Assembly (NCBI GenBank): GCA_964541225.1
Contig: CAZIPN010000027.1
Location: 1 to 25,411 of the forward strand
Source: CAZIPN01 sp964541225
Lineage (GTDB): Bacteria > Actinomycetota > Coriobacteriia > Anaerosomatales > JAAXUF01
Reading direction: 5' to 3'
Length of the DNA stretch: 25,411 nt
Shown piece by piece: positions 16,669-24,093 of the stretch (its first letter is position 1; each line of letters starts with the position of its first letter). A model generated the notes under the pieces. It was not told where the DNA came from. It made no database searches and saw nothing but the letters and a program-made list of their open reading frames with translations. A program made the translations under genes and the position numbers.

Positions 16669-16695
16669 TTGGATGTCGGGGCGGTCGGCTACAAT
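16669..16695 (+). promoter_or_regulatory. Probable hom promoter
   Basis: TACAAT at 16690-16695 is a 5 of 6 match to the -10 consensus, 52 bases before the hom ATG. A weak -35-like TTGGAT lies at 16669-16674, but the 15-base spacer is short. Confidence 0.45.
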
Positions 16696-16747
16696 GGGCG
16701 GGCGTTGCTCGGCAGATGTGAGGCGCTTGAGTCGTGAAGGGGAAATC

Positions 16748-18034
16748 ATGCGCGCTGTGAAGGTCGGTCTCATCGGATTGGGCACGGTCGGGTCGGGCGT
16801 GGTTGAGATTCTGCGCCGCCATCGCGCTGACTTCGCGCGGCGTGCGGGCGTCGATGTCGAACTCGTGAAGTTCGCCGATCGCAACGCGCAGCGTTTCGCC
16901 GATCTGGGTCTTCCCGCCGAGCAGTGCGTGACCGACGCAGCCGACGTCATCAACGACCCGTCGATCGATATCGTGATCGAGCTGATCGGCGGCACTGGAG
17001 TTGCGCGCGATGTGGTGCTCTCCACGCTCGGCGTTGGCAAGAGCGTGGTGACCGCAAACAAGGCGCTTCTGGCCAGCAATGGCGAGGAAGTCATGGCTGC
17101 TGCCGAGGCTACCGGCGCCGACATCCTGTTCGAGGCGAGTGTCGGCGGCGGCATCCCGATCATCGGTCCGCTGAAGCACTCACTGACGAGCAACGAGATT
17201 CACACCGTCATGGGCATCGTGAACGGCACCACCAACTACATGCTCACTCGCATGGCCGAAGATGGGCTGGACTACGACACCGCGCTTGCTGAGGCGCAGG
17301 CCAAGGGCTTCGCCGAGGCCGATCCGACGGCAGATGTCGACGGCCTGGACGCGGCTGCCAAGATCGCGATCCTGTGCTCCATCGCGTTTAACAGCCGAGT
17401 GGTGCTGTCGCAAGTCCCCGCGGAGGGCATTCGCATGCTCGCCCCTGGAGACATCGCGTATGCGGGTGAGATGGGCTACACGATCAAGCTGCTCGCGATT
17501 GGGCGGCGGACAGACAGCGGTATCGACGTGCGCGTTCATCCGACGATGATTCGCTCGGGTCACCCGCTCGCTTCCGTCAACGGCGTCTACAACGCCATCT
17601 ACGTGGTCGGAGATTCCGTGGGCGAGACGATGTTCTTTGGTGAGGGCGCGGGCTCGCTCCCGGCCGCCTCGGCGGTTGTCGGCGATCTGATCGAGGGCGC
17701 GCGGCGAATCCAGGCTGGGTGTCCGCCGCTTGTCGGTTGCACCTGCACAGAGACGCTTGCAGTGCGCGATATCTCCGAGCTCGTCACCGAGTACTACGTA
17801 CGCTTGGCGGTGGCCGACCAGCCCGGCGTGCTCGCCGCTGTTGCGACTGCCTTCGGCAACCACGGCGTCTCTATCGGTTCGGTGATTCAGAAGCGTGCCG
17901 AGGGCGGGCTTGCCCAGATCGTGTGCGTGACTCACTCGGCCCGCGAGGCTGACGTTCGCACCGCTCTCGAGGAGATCGAGTCGCTTGCCGTGGTCACTCG
18001 CGTGGCGGCGGTCATTCGCGTCGAGGAACTCTAG
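16748..18034 (+). CDS. hom: Homoserine dehydrogenase
   Basis: Reduces aspartate-4-semialdehyde to homoserine with NAD(P)H, the branch point to threonine and methionine. The protein is 428 residues, the common length for the monofunctional ACT-containing type. The ATG at 16748 follows AAGGGGAAATC. The N-terminal Rossmann fold has GLGTVG at 10-15, the substrate site includes NGTTNY and the segment AEADPTADVDGLDAAAK ending with Lys205, and an ACT domain occupies about 349-425, probably sensing threonine for feedback control (known for the family). Three bases separate it from thrB. No thrC lies between them, although many actinobacteria have hom-thrC-thrB. Confidence 0.96.
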   Translation: MRAVKVGLIGLGTVGSGVVEILRRHRADFARRAGVDVELVKFADRNAQRFADLGLPAEQCVTDAADVINDPSIDIVIELIGGTGVARDVVLSTLGVGKSVVTANKALLASNGEEVMAAAEATGADILFEASVGGGIPIIGPLKHSLTSNEIHTVMGIVNGTTNYMLTRMAEDGLDYDTALAEAQAKGFAEADPTADVDGLDAAAKIAILCSIAFNSRVVLSQVPAEGIRMLAPGDIAYAGEMGYTIKLLAIGRRTDSGIDVRVHPTMIRSGHPLASVNGVYNAIYVVGDSVGETMFFGEGAGSLPAASAVVGDLIEGARRIQAGCPPLVGCTCTETLAVRDISELVTEYYVRLAVADQPGVLAAVATAFGNHGVSIGSVIQKRAEGGLAQIVCVTHSAREADVRTALEEIESLAVVTRVAAVIRVEEL

Positions 18035-18037
18035 CCC

Positions 18038-18955
18038 ATGGGCGCTGCCGTCCTCGTCCCTGGGACTTCGGCGAATCTCGGTCCGGGCTTCGACAGCTTC
18101 GGACTGGCACTCAACATCTTCAACCGTTTCGAGGCCGAAGTCGCTGACGAATGGAGCGTGCGCGTCGAAGGCGAAGGCGAAGGCGTCCTTCGCACGGACG
18201 CCAAGAACCGTGTTGCGCAGGCCATGGCGCGTGCGTTTGCCGAGGCGGGCCGCCCCGAGCTTCGAGCGGCAATCGACTGCGTGAACCGCATCCCCCTCGG
18301 CAACGGGCTGGGTTCTTCGGCGGCAGCTGTGGTTGGCGGACTGATGGTCGGGGAGCGGCTTGCCGGAGTCGAGCTGGGCCAACAGCGAATCCTCGAACTC
18401 GCTGCCGAGATGGAAGGTCATCCCGACAACGTCGCTGCTGCGCTTGTGGGCGGGTTCACCGTGTGCTGGACCGATGGCGGGCGCCCGCGTTTCGCACGCT
18501 TTCAGCCAGCGCGGGGCCTGGCGGCGGTTGTTGTTGTGGCGACCGGCGAGCTGTCCACCACCACGGCGCGTGCGATGCTTCCCGAGGCGGTGCCGCACGC
18601 CGACGCCGCCTTCAACGTCGCCCATGCTGGGCTTCTAGCGGCCTCGATCGCGACGGGCCGCCCCGAGCTCTTGGGCGCGGCGCTCTCCGACCGGCTTCAC
18701 GAGCAGTATCGGGCCACTGCGGTTTCCGACCTTCAGGCGGTCCACGATATCTTGCGCAACGCTGGTGCGGCCGGAGTCGCGCTATCGGGCGCGGGCCCGA
18801 CTGTCATTGGGCTAGTTGCGGGTGACACGGACGAGATAGCACATGCGCTCGCCGTCGAAGTCGCCGAACGGGCAGCCGATCCGGTGCGTGCGCTGGGATC
18901 TCGGCGACCGCCAGAAGCTCTTCGGATAGACCGAGCGGGAGCTCGCTTCCTATGA
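18038..18955 (+). CDS. thrB: Homoserine kinase
   Basis: Phosphorylates homoserine with ATP to O-phosphohomoserine, the substrate of threonine synthase. At 305 residues it is the typical GHMP-superfamily length. The N-terminal VPGTSANLGPGFDSFG and the ATP-binding loop PLGNGLGSSAAA (86-97) are diagnostic, and the third GHMP motif is GVALSGAGPTVIG near the C-terminus. The ATG is three bases after hom, with GAGGA about 10 bases upstream inside the hom end. It is thus translated from the same message as hom. The missing partner threonine synthase is presumably elsewhere. Confidence 0.95.
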   Translation: MGAAVLVPGTSANLGPGFDSFGLALNIFNRFEAEVADEWSVRVEGEGEGVLRTDAKNRVAQAMARAFAEAGRPELRAAIDCVNRIPLGNGLGSSAAAVVGGLMVGERLAGVELGQQRILELAAEMEGHPDNVAAALVGGFTVCWTDGGRPRFARFQPARGLAAVVVVATGELSTTTARAMLPEAVPHADAAFNVAHAGLLAASIATGRPELLGAALSDRLHEQYRATAVSDLQAVHDILRNAGAAGVALSGAGPTVIGLVAGDTDEIAHALAVEVAERAADPVRALGSRRPPEALRIDRAGARFL

Positions 18956-19062
18956 GGTGGCCAGGCGGCCATTGCGCGGGATGCCGCGCACGGGGAAGAT
19001 AGTTGACACCGCTCGCGCAGGCATGACCACGTCACGCTCGTTGATTGCTTCGGAGGTTGTCT

Positions 19063-20247
19063 ATGTCCTCGCCGGAGGAAAACTCAGTCGCCCCTCAGCC
19101 TGACCGTCCGGGTACGCCTATGGGCGTTCCGCCAGCAGGACCGCACGGCGTGGGCGCGCCGGTCGTGCCCCCGGGCATGGGCGTTGCGCCAGTGGGACCC
19201 CAAGGCATGGGTGAGCCACCGGCAGGACCGCAAAGCACTGGCGTGCCGCCAGCCTCGCCGCGCGGCCCCGAGGTTCCCCCAGCATACGGCGGCGGGAGCG
19301 TGCCGCCAGGCCCGCCTCCAAAGCCCGCGCGTTCAAGCCGGACGTGGGCGTGGGTGATCTTCGGCGTCATCGTTGTGTTCGGCGTGTTTGGGTGCGCGAT
19401 CGCCTCGATCGCGGCTCTTGCTGGCGGGAGTTCCTCGGGCCTCGGCGGGGGCGACACTATCGCGGTCATCCCCTTCGAGGGTACGATCGCCGGCACAGGA
19501 AGCGGTTCGGGCTCTGTTACGCCGGAGAGCTTCTTGAAGCAGCTGCGCCGCGCCGAGGATGATTCCAGCGTCAAGGCAATTGTGCTCCGGGTCGACTCGC
19601 CCGGAGGGACCGTGGCGGCGAGCGAAGAGATCGCCACCTACGTCAAGAAAGCGACCAAGCCTGTGGTGGTGTCGGTGTCTGACGTGGACGCGTCGGGCGC
19701 CTATATGGTGTCGTCACAAGCCGACAAGATCGTGGCCAACCCCGGCTCGGCGGTGGGAAGCATCGGTGTCATCATGGAGATCCCCAACGCATCCGGATTG
19801 CTGGACAAGGTTGGCGTCCAGTTCAAGGTGATCACCGCTGGCAAGTACAAGGACGCTGGCAGTCCCTATCGCGCGGTGACGCCTGCGGAGACGGCAATGC
19901 TGCAAAGTCAGATCAACGAGGTATACGGGCAGTTCATAGACATCGTGGCCTCGGGACGAGACCTTCCGCGGTCGCAAGTTGAGAGCATGGCAACAGGCTG
20001 GGCGTGGACCGGCACGGAAGCCAAGAAGATGGGGCTCGTCGACACGATAGGCACCTACGACGACGCGCTCAAGGCAGCCGCCAAGCTCGGTCACATCAAA
20101 GGTCCCTACAACACGGACGTCTACAACCAAAGCCAGCTGTCTGACGTTCTCTCGGCGCTGCTTGGCATCGAAAGTCAACTGCAGAAGATCTCGGCGAGCA
20201 ATCCTGTCGATCCGGCGACGCTGCAAGGTGGCGCGCTGGCCAAGTAG
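19063..20247 (+). CDS. sppA: Signal peptide peptidase SppA (short type)
   Basis: A membrane-bound Ser/Lys peptidase that degrades leftover signal peptides; 394 residues. The ATG at 19063 has GGAGG six bases upstream, better than the TTG further up. Residues 1-95 are a cytoplasmic Pro/Gly-rich tail made of about six imperfect 10-residue units of the form GVPPAGPxGM; about 98-122 form a transmembrane helix; the S49 domain follows. The likely nucleophile is Ser211 in DASGAYM, and the base is Lys263 in GKYKDAGSPYR, the expected pairing for single-domain SppA. DSPGGTVAASEEI is the usual oxyanion-side signature. A perfect TTGACA lies 55 bases upstream of the ATG, but without a good -10. The next gene starts 19 bases after the stop. 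Confidence 0.93.
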   Translation: MSSPEENSVAPQPDRPGTPMGVPPAGPHGVGAPVVPPGMGVAPVGPQGMGEPPAGPQSTGVPPASPRGPEVPPAYGGGSVPPGPPPKPARSSRTWAWVIFGVIVVFGVFGCAIASIAALAGGSSSGLGGGDTIAVIPFEGTIAGTGSGSGSVTPESFLKQLRRAEDDSSVKAIVLRVDSPGGTVAASEEIATYVKKATKPVVVSVSDVDASGAYMVSSQADKIVANPGSAVGSIGVIMEIPNASGLLDKVGVQFKVITAGKYKDAGSPYRAVTPAETAMLQSQINEVYGQFIDIVASGRDLPRSQVESMATGWAWTGTEAKKMGLVDTIGTYDDALKAAAKLGHIKGPYNTDVYNQSQLSDVLSALLGIESQLQKISASNPVDPATLQGGALAK

Positions 20248-20266
20248 CCCCTGCGAGGGACTCGAC

Positions 20267-21067
20267 ATGGCTGACAAGACCGTCATCGCCCATATGTCCG
20301 ACCTGCATTGCGGGTCGCGCTACCACATTCCGTCACTGGCGACGCGGGTAATCGACGAGGTCAACGAGCTTGAACCCGACGTCGTGGTGGTGACGGGTGA
20401 CCTTACCGACATGGGCTTTCGTGCCGAGTTCCGTCAGGCGAATCGCATGCTCGAGCGGCTAACGTGCGACAAACGCATGGTGCTGATCGGCAATCACGAT
20501 GCGCGCAACGTCGGTGAGGTGCACTTCGAGGAGCTCTTTGGTGCCCGCCGAGCCGAACTCGACCTCGAAGCGATGAAGCTCATCGGCTTGGACTCCAGCG
20601 AACCGGATCTCGACACGGGTCGCATCGGCCGAGACACCTATCGCCACCTCAATGAACGCTTCGGGCTCGTGCCAGACGCGCTGAAGGTCGTCGCGATGCA
20701 TCACCACCTGGTGCCCGTACCGGGTACGGGCCGCGAGCGCAACGTCGTCAACGACGCGGGCGACCTGCTCCGCGTGCTCGCAGACGCCGGCGTGGATCTT
20801 GTGCTGTGCGGCCACAAGCACGTGCCCAACGTGTGGAGGCTCGAAGACATGCTTATCGTCAACGCCGGAACGTGCTGCACTCATCGCCTCAGGGGCAAGG
20901 TCCGACCTGCCTACAACATCATCGAGATCGATGAAGACGGCAACCACGTCAAGGTCCTTCGCAAGGAACCGTTCGTTGATGCTGAGGTTGCGGGCGACTA
21001 CCAGGGCATACACCAGCGCTCATGCGGATGGCGCTCCGAGTCGGACTCCTCTGGGGCCGACGGGTGA
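20267..21067 (+). CDS. Calcineurin-like metallophosphoesterase
   Basis: A 266-residue soluble phosphoesterase with a complete two-metal site: Asp12 and His14 in SDLHCG, Asp45 in GDLTD, Asn76-His77-Asp78 in GNHD, the histidines at 145-147, and His183 and His185 in GHKH. It resembles class III cyclic-nucleotide phosphodiesterases of the CpdA/Icc type, but such enzymes vary greatly in substrate. The ATG at 20267 follows GAGGGA. The C-terminal 20 residues look unconserved and their DNA overlaps the start region of the next gene; the stop overlaps the GTG of that gene as GTGA. Coupling to the cyclic diphosphoglycerate synthetase makes a phosphoglycerate-type substrate worth considering (inference). 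No signal peptide is visible. Confidence 0.85.
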   Translation: MADKTVIAHMSDLHCGSRYHIPSLATRVIDEVNELEPDVVVVTGDLTDMGFRAEFRQANRMLERLTCDKRMVLIGNHDARNVGEVHFEELFGARRAELDLEAMKLIGLDSSEPDLDTGRIGRDTYRHLNERFGLVPDALKVVAMHHHLVPVPGTGRERNVVNDAGDLLRVLADAGVDLVLCGHKHVPNVWRLEDMLIVNAGTCCTHRLRGKVRPAYNIIEIDEDGNHVKVLRKEPFVDAEVAGDYQGIHQRSCGWRSESDSSGADG

Positions 21068-22410
21068 AGCGTGCGATTGCGCTCATCGATGGTGAGCACT
21101 ACCCGCCGGTCGTCCGATTCGCGCTCGTCGAGCTCGGCAAGGACTACGAAGTGGTGGCTGCCGCGTTTCTCGGCGGCACCGAGAAGATCGACACGACCGG
21201 GACCGCCGACATCTACGGGATCCCGCTCGTTGTTGCTGACACGCCTTCCGAAGCGCTTGCGAGCGCTCTCGCACACTACCGCCCGGATGTCGTGATCGAC
21301 CTGTCCGACGAGCCAGTACTCACCTCCGCGCGGCGCTTCGAGTTGGCCTCGATTGCGCTGGAGCACAACGCGAGCTATCGGGGTGCCGACTTCGCCTTCG
21401 AGCCACAGGCCACGCTCGCCAGTCCTGCCACGCCGGTGCTCGCGCTCATAGGTACCGGCAAGCGGGTCGGCAAGACCGCCGTCAGTGCCGAGGTGGCTCG
21501 ACAGCTCGCCGCGGCGGGACGCGACATCGTCGTGCTGGCGATGGGGCGCGGTGGCCCGGCCGAGCCTGAGCTCATTCGCGGTGACGAGGTCGCGCTCACG
21601 ACCGCCGACCTGCTGGCGCTCGCTCGGCAGGGCAAGCACGCGGCAAGCGACAACTACGAAGACGCGGTGACGTCGCGCGTCACGACGATTGGCTGTCGGC
21701 GGTGTGGCGGTGGGATGGCAGGCGCCACGCACTTCAGCAACGTGCTGGACGGCGCCGCGCTCGCCGATACGCTCGGCAAGGAGCTGCTCATCGCGGAAGG
21801 CTCCGGCGCCGCGATTCCGCCGGTAGCCGCCGACGCGACGATTCTGGTGATCGGCGCGGGGCGCGGCGAGTCCTACGTTCGCGACTACTTCGGGCCGTAC
21901 CGCATCTCGCAGGCCGATCTCGTCGTGCTGGCATCTGCCGAGGAACCCACCGCGTCGGCTGCCGAGGTCGCGCGCATCCGCGCTGCGATTGCCGAGCAAC
22001 GCCCGGACCTGCCGGTGATCGCCACGACGTTTCGCGTGCGGCCGCTCGAGCCCGTTCTCGGCAAGCGAGTCTTCTTCGCCACGACAGCTCCACCCCAGGT
22101 GCTGCCGCTCCTTGTTGGGCACCTTGCTGCCGACCATGACTGCGAGGTTGTTGCTGCGAGTGCCAACCTGTCGGATCGCGCCAGACTGCGCGAGGACATG
22201 GCCGCGCACGAAGGCGGGTACGACGTGCTGCTCACCGAGCTCAAGGCCGCTGCGATCGACGTGGTTGCCGCAGCTGGTGATGAAGCGGGCGTGCGCACCG
22301 TGCTGTGTGAAAACGTGCCGATTGCCGTTGACGGTGGCAACCTGGCGGCTGAGCTCGAGCGCGTGGCAGAGCTTGCGATCAATCGCGGGCTGGCAAGGGG
22401 AGAGGCCTGA
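21064..22410 (+). CDS. Cyclic 2,3-diphosphoglycerate synthetase homologue
   Basis: By family, this ligase closes 2,3-diphosphoglycerate into cyclic 2,3-diphosphoglycerate at the cost of ATP, as described for Methanothermus fervidus. The GTG at 21064 gives 448 residues and puts IALIDGEHYPPVV at the N-terminus; an ATG at 21022 (462 residues) is an alternative. Other landmarks are FLGGTEKI, VIDLSDEPVLT, the nucleotide loop GTGKRVGKT at 130-138 (a BioD-like pattern), AMGRGGPAEPELI, a cysteine pair in CRRCGGGMAGATHFSNVLDGA, EGSGAAIPPV and the TTFRVRPLEPV region. The next gene, three bases on, would supply its substrate, which strongly supports the call. Activity in a bacterium is not proven by sequence. 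Confidence 0.85.
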   Translation: MKRAIALIDGEHYPPVVRFALVELGKDYEVVAAAFLGGTEKIDTTGTADIYGIPLVVADTPSEALASALAHYRPDVVIDLSDEPVLTSARRFELASIALEHNASYRGADFAFEPQATLASPATPVLALIGTGKRVGKTAVSAEVARQLAAAGRDIVVLAMGRGGPAEPELIRGDEVALTTADLLALARQGKHAASDNYEDAVTSRVTTIGCRRCGGGMAGATHFSNVLDGAALADTLGKELLIAEGSGAAIPPVAADATILVIGAGRGESYVRDYFGPYRISQADLVVLASAEEPTASAAEVARIRAAIAEQRPDLPVIATTFRVRPLEPVLGKRVFFATTAPPQVLPLLVGHLAADHDCEVVAASANLSDRARLREDMAAHEGGYDVLLTELKAAAIDVVAAAGDEAGVRTVLCENVPIAVDGGNLAAELERVAELAINRGLARGEA

Positions 22411-22413
22411 CCG

Positions 22414-23316
22414 ATGACGGACCCCAAGATCATCACGATTTCGGATGAGAGCCGCGGCCTGCCGCTGTCCAAGGGTCTGCTCGCGCAGTCCTTTACGAGC
22501 ACGGGCGTGCCGCCAGCCAAGGCGTATGCCGTGGCGGCGGCGATCCAAGAGGATTTGCGCGCGCGCAGCGAGACGGTCATCAGCTCGGAACGGCTACGCA
22601 CTATTGCGAGCGAGGCGCTGGAATCGCAAGTCGGTGAGTTGTACGCGCAACGCTATCTGAAGCTGCGTCGGCTCTCGAAACTCGAGCGCCCACTCGTCGT
22701 TCTGATTGGCGGCACCACCGGTGTGGGAAAGTCGACAATAGCCGCCGAGGTGGCGCACAGACTTGGCATCACACGCATTTCTTCGACAGATTCCATCCGT
22801 GAGGTCATGCGTGCTATATTCTCCAAGGATCTCATGCCTGCGATATATGAGAGCGCGTTCTCGGCGTGGCGAGGTCTGCGAGTCCCGGTGCCTGAGGGCG
22901 CCAATCCCGTGGTCGTCGGATTCCGAGAGCAGTCCGCTGTCGTGAACACCGGCGTCAAGGCGCTCATTTCGCGCGCTGTACACGAGGGCATCTCGATGGT
23001 TGTCGAGGGCGTGCATCTCGTGCCGGGATACCTTGACCCCCGTCAGTTCTCGAACGCAAGGGTGGTCCAGCTTGTCATCGGCGTTGAGGACGAGCAATCG
23101 CACAGAAGCCATTTTTACATCCGAGAAACTCAGACTCATGGGGTCAGGTCCCACGACCGCTACGAGAGGAACTTCGAGCACATCAGGCTGCTCGGCACGT
23201 ACATAGAGTCCTTGGCACGCGAACATGACATCCCACTGATTTACAGCCACGAGCTTGACAGCGCCATCGAGGATGTACTTGAAACGGTCATCACGGCGGC
23301 GCTTGGCGAGGAGTGA
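22414..23316 (+). CDS. 2-phosphoglycerate kinase homologue with ATP-cone-like N-terminus
   Basis: By family, it phosphorylates 2-phosphoglycerate to 2,3-diphosphoglycerate, first step toward the cyclic compound. The 300-residue protein starts at ATG 22414, three bases after the preceding stop, with GGGGAGAGG upstream. Residues about 14-75 (LPLSKGLLAQSFTSTGVPPA onward) resemble an ATP-cone, as in archaeal 2-phosphoglycerate kinases. The kinase domain has a perfect P-loop, GTTGVGKS at 100-107, followed by RISSTDSIREVMR, a QSAVVNTGVKALI segment, VVEGVHLVPG, and an Arg/His-rich lid region (SHRSHFYIRE, RSHDRYERN). Its TGA overlaps a GTG as GTGA at the first unit of a 32-bp tandem repeat. Uridine kinase-like or shikimate kinase-like alternatives are less likely given the context. 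Confidence 0.85.
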   Translation: MTDPKIITISDESRGLPLSKGLLAQSFTSTGVPPAKAYAVAAAIQEDLRARSETVISSERLRTIASEALESQVGELYAQRYLKLRRLSKLERPLVVLIGGTTGVGKSTIAAEVAHRLGITRISSTDSIREVMRAIFSKDLMPAIYESAFSAWRGLRVPVPEGANPVVVGFREQSAVVNTGVKALISRAVHEGISMVVEGVHLVPGYLDPRQFSNARVVQLVIGVEDEQSHRSHFYIRETQTHGVRSHDRYERNFEHIRLLGTYIESLAREHDIPLIYSHELDSAIEDVLETVITAALGEE

Positions 23317-23408
23317 ACCACCAGCCCTGCCAGGCTGGAAGAAAGTGAACCACCAGCCCTGCCAGGCTGGAAGAAGGTGAGCGGCCAGCTGCTCCAAGCT
23401 GGCAAGCG
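23313..23408 (+). repeat. Three 32-bp tandem hairpin repeats with GTGA start/stop overlaps
   Basis: Units are 23313-23344, 23345-23376 and 23377-23408. The first two differ only at the last base. The third matches unit 1 at about 19 of 32 positions, yet still folds: units 1 and 2 give CCAGCC-CTGCCA-GGCTGG, and unit 3 gives GCCAGCT-GCTCCA-AGCTGGC. Each unit begins with GTGA, so a GTG start overlaps the previous stop. GTG at 23313 opens an 11-codon frame (VNHQPCQAGRK) ending in the second GTGA, the second unit does nearly the same, and GTG at 23377 runs in frame into the transaldolase gene. Confidence 0.9.
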
Positions 23409-23430
23409 ACATGGAGGAGGGCTAACAGAG

Positions 23431-24093
23431 GTGAAGTTCTTCCTGGACACGGCGGACATCGCCGAGATCGAAGAAGCAGCAAGTTGGGGCGTACTGGCGG
23501 GGGTCACCACGAACCCGACGTTGTACTCCCGCGTGGGCGGCAAGCTCGCCGACTTCCACAGCCATCTCAAGAGAATCTGTGAGATCTGCGATGGCCCGGT
23601 GAGCGGTGAGACGGTCTCTTTGCAGCGCGACGCAATCGTGCGCGAGGGAGAAGAGCTGGCCGCGATCGCCCCCAATATCATCGTGAAGGTTCCCGTCATG
23701 CCCGAGGGACTTGCGGCAACCAAGATGCTCTTCGAGCGAGGCATCAAGGTGAATGCGACGCTGTGCTTCAGCGTTCCGCAGGCGCTGCTCATTGCACGCG
23801 CGGGCGCGAGCTACATTAGCCCGTTCGTCGGCAGGTTTGACGACATCTCCGAGGACGGCATCGCGCATCTGGAAGACACCGTGCGCTCGCTTTCCAACTA
23901 CGATTTCGGCCACGAAGTCGAGGTCATAGCGGCATCGATTCGCAGCGCGAACCATGCGGTGCAAGCGGCATTGATCGGTGCCGACATCGCGACTGTGCCG
24001 TTCGCGGTACTCAAGAACCTCGTGAAACATCCTCTTACCGATAGGGGCTTGGAGCTATTCCTCGCCGACTGGGAGAAAGTGAAGAACGCATGA
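23431..24093 (+). CDS. tal: Transaldolase (TalC/Fsa-type, transaldolase residues)
   Basis: Class I aldolase-fold enzyme that moves a dihydroxyacetone unit between sugar phosphates in the non-oxidative pentose phosphate pathway. GTG 23431 (220 residues) is chosen because GGAGGAGGG lies 9 bases before it and KFFLDTADIAEIEEA is the normal N-terminus; GTG 23377 in the repeat would add 18 unlikely residues. The Schiff-base lysine is Lys86 in NIIVKVPVMPEGLAA. The positions that separate this family's transaldolases from fructose-6-phosphate aldolase are Glu60 (SGETV) and Phe132 (SPFVGR), the transaldolase forms; the aldolase has Gln and Tyr. The stop overlaps the rho start as ATGA. Confidence 0.9.
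   Translation: MKFFLDTADIAEIEEAASWGVLAGVTTNPTLYSRVGGKLADFHSHLKRICEICDGPVSGETVSLQRDAIVREGEELAAIAPNIIVKVPVMPEGLAATKMLFERGIKVNATLCFSVPQALLIARAGASYISPFVGRFDDISEDGIAHLEDTVRSLSNYDFGHEVEVIAASIRSANHAVQAALIGADIATVPFAVLKNLVKHPLTDRGLELFLADWEKVKNA

Noticed and set aside
17180..18625. 481-codon open frame on the - strand across hom and thrB
   Set aside because: Both + strand genes have full family motifs; the antisense product is low-complexity and crosses a gene boundary.
18958..18971. TGGCC-AGGC-GGCCA hairpin after thrB
   Set aside because: Short stem, no T-run, and such palindromes are common in GC-rich DNA.
19003..19008. Perfect TTGACA -35 box before sppA
   Set aside because: No acceptable -10 element lies 15-19 bases downstream, so I do not call a promoter from this alone.
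20998..22548. 516-codon open frame on the - strand, antisense to the diphosphoglycerate synthetase
   Set aside because: It mirrors a clearly conserved + strand gene, and its translation is Arg/His/Asp-rich without any motif, as expected from antisense reading of high-GC codons.
23313..23408. CRISPR-like array
   Set aside because: The 32-bp units are directly adjacent with no unique spacers and there are only three, with no cas genes nearby.
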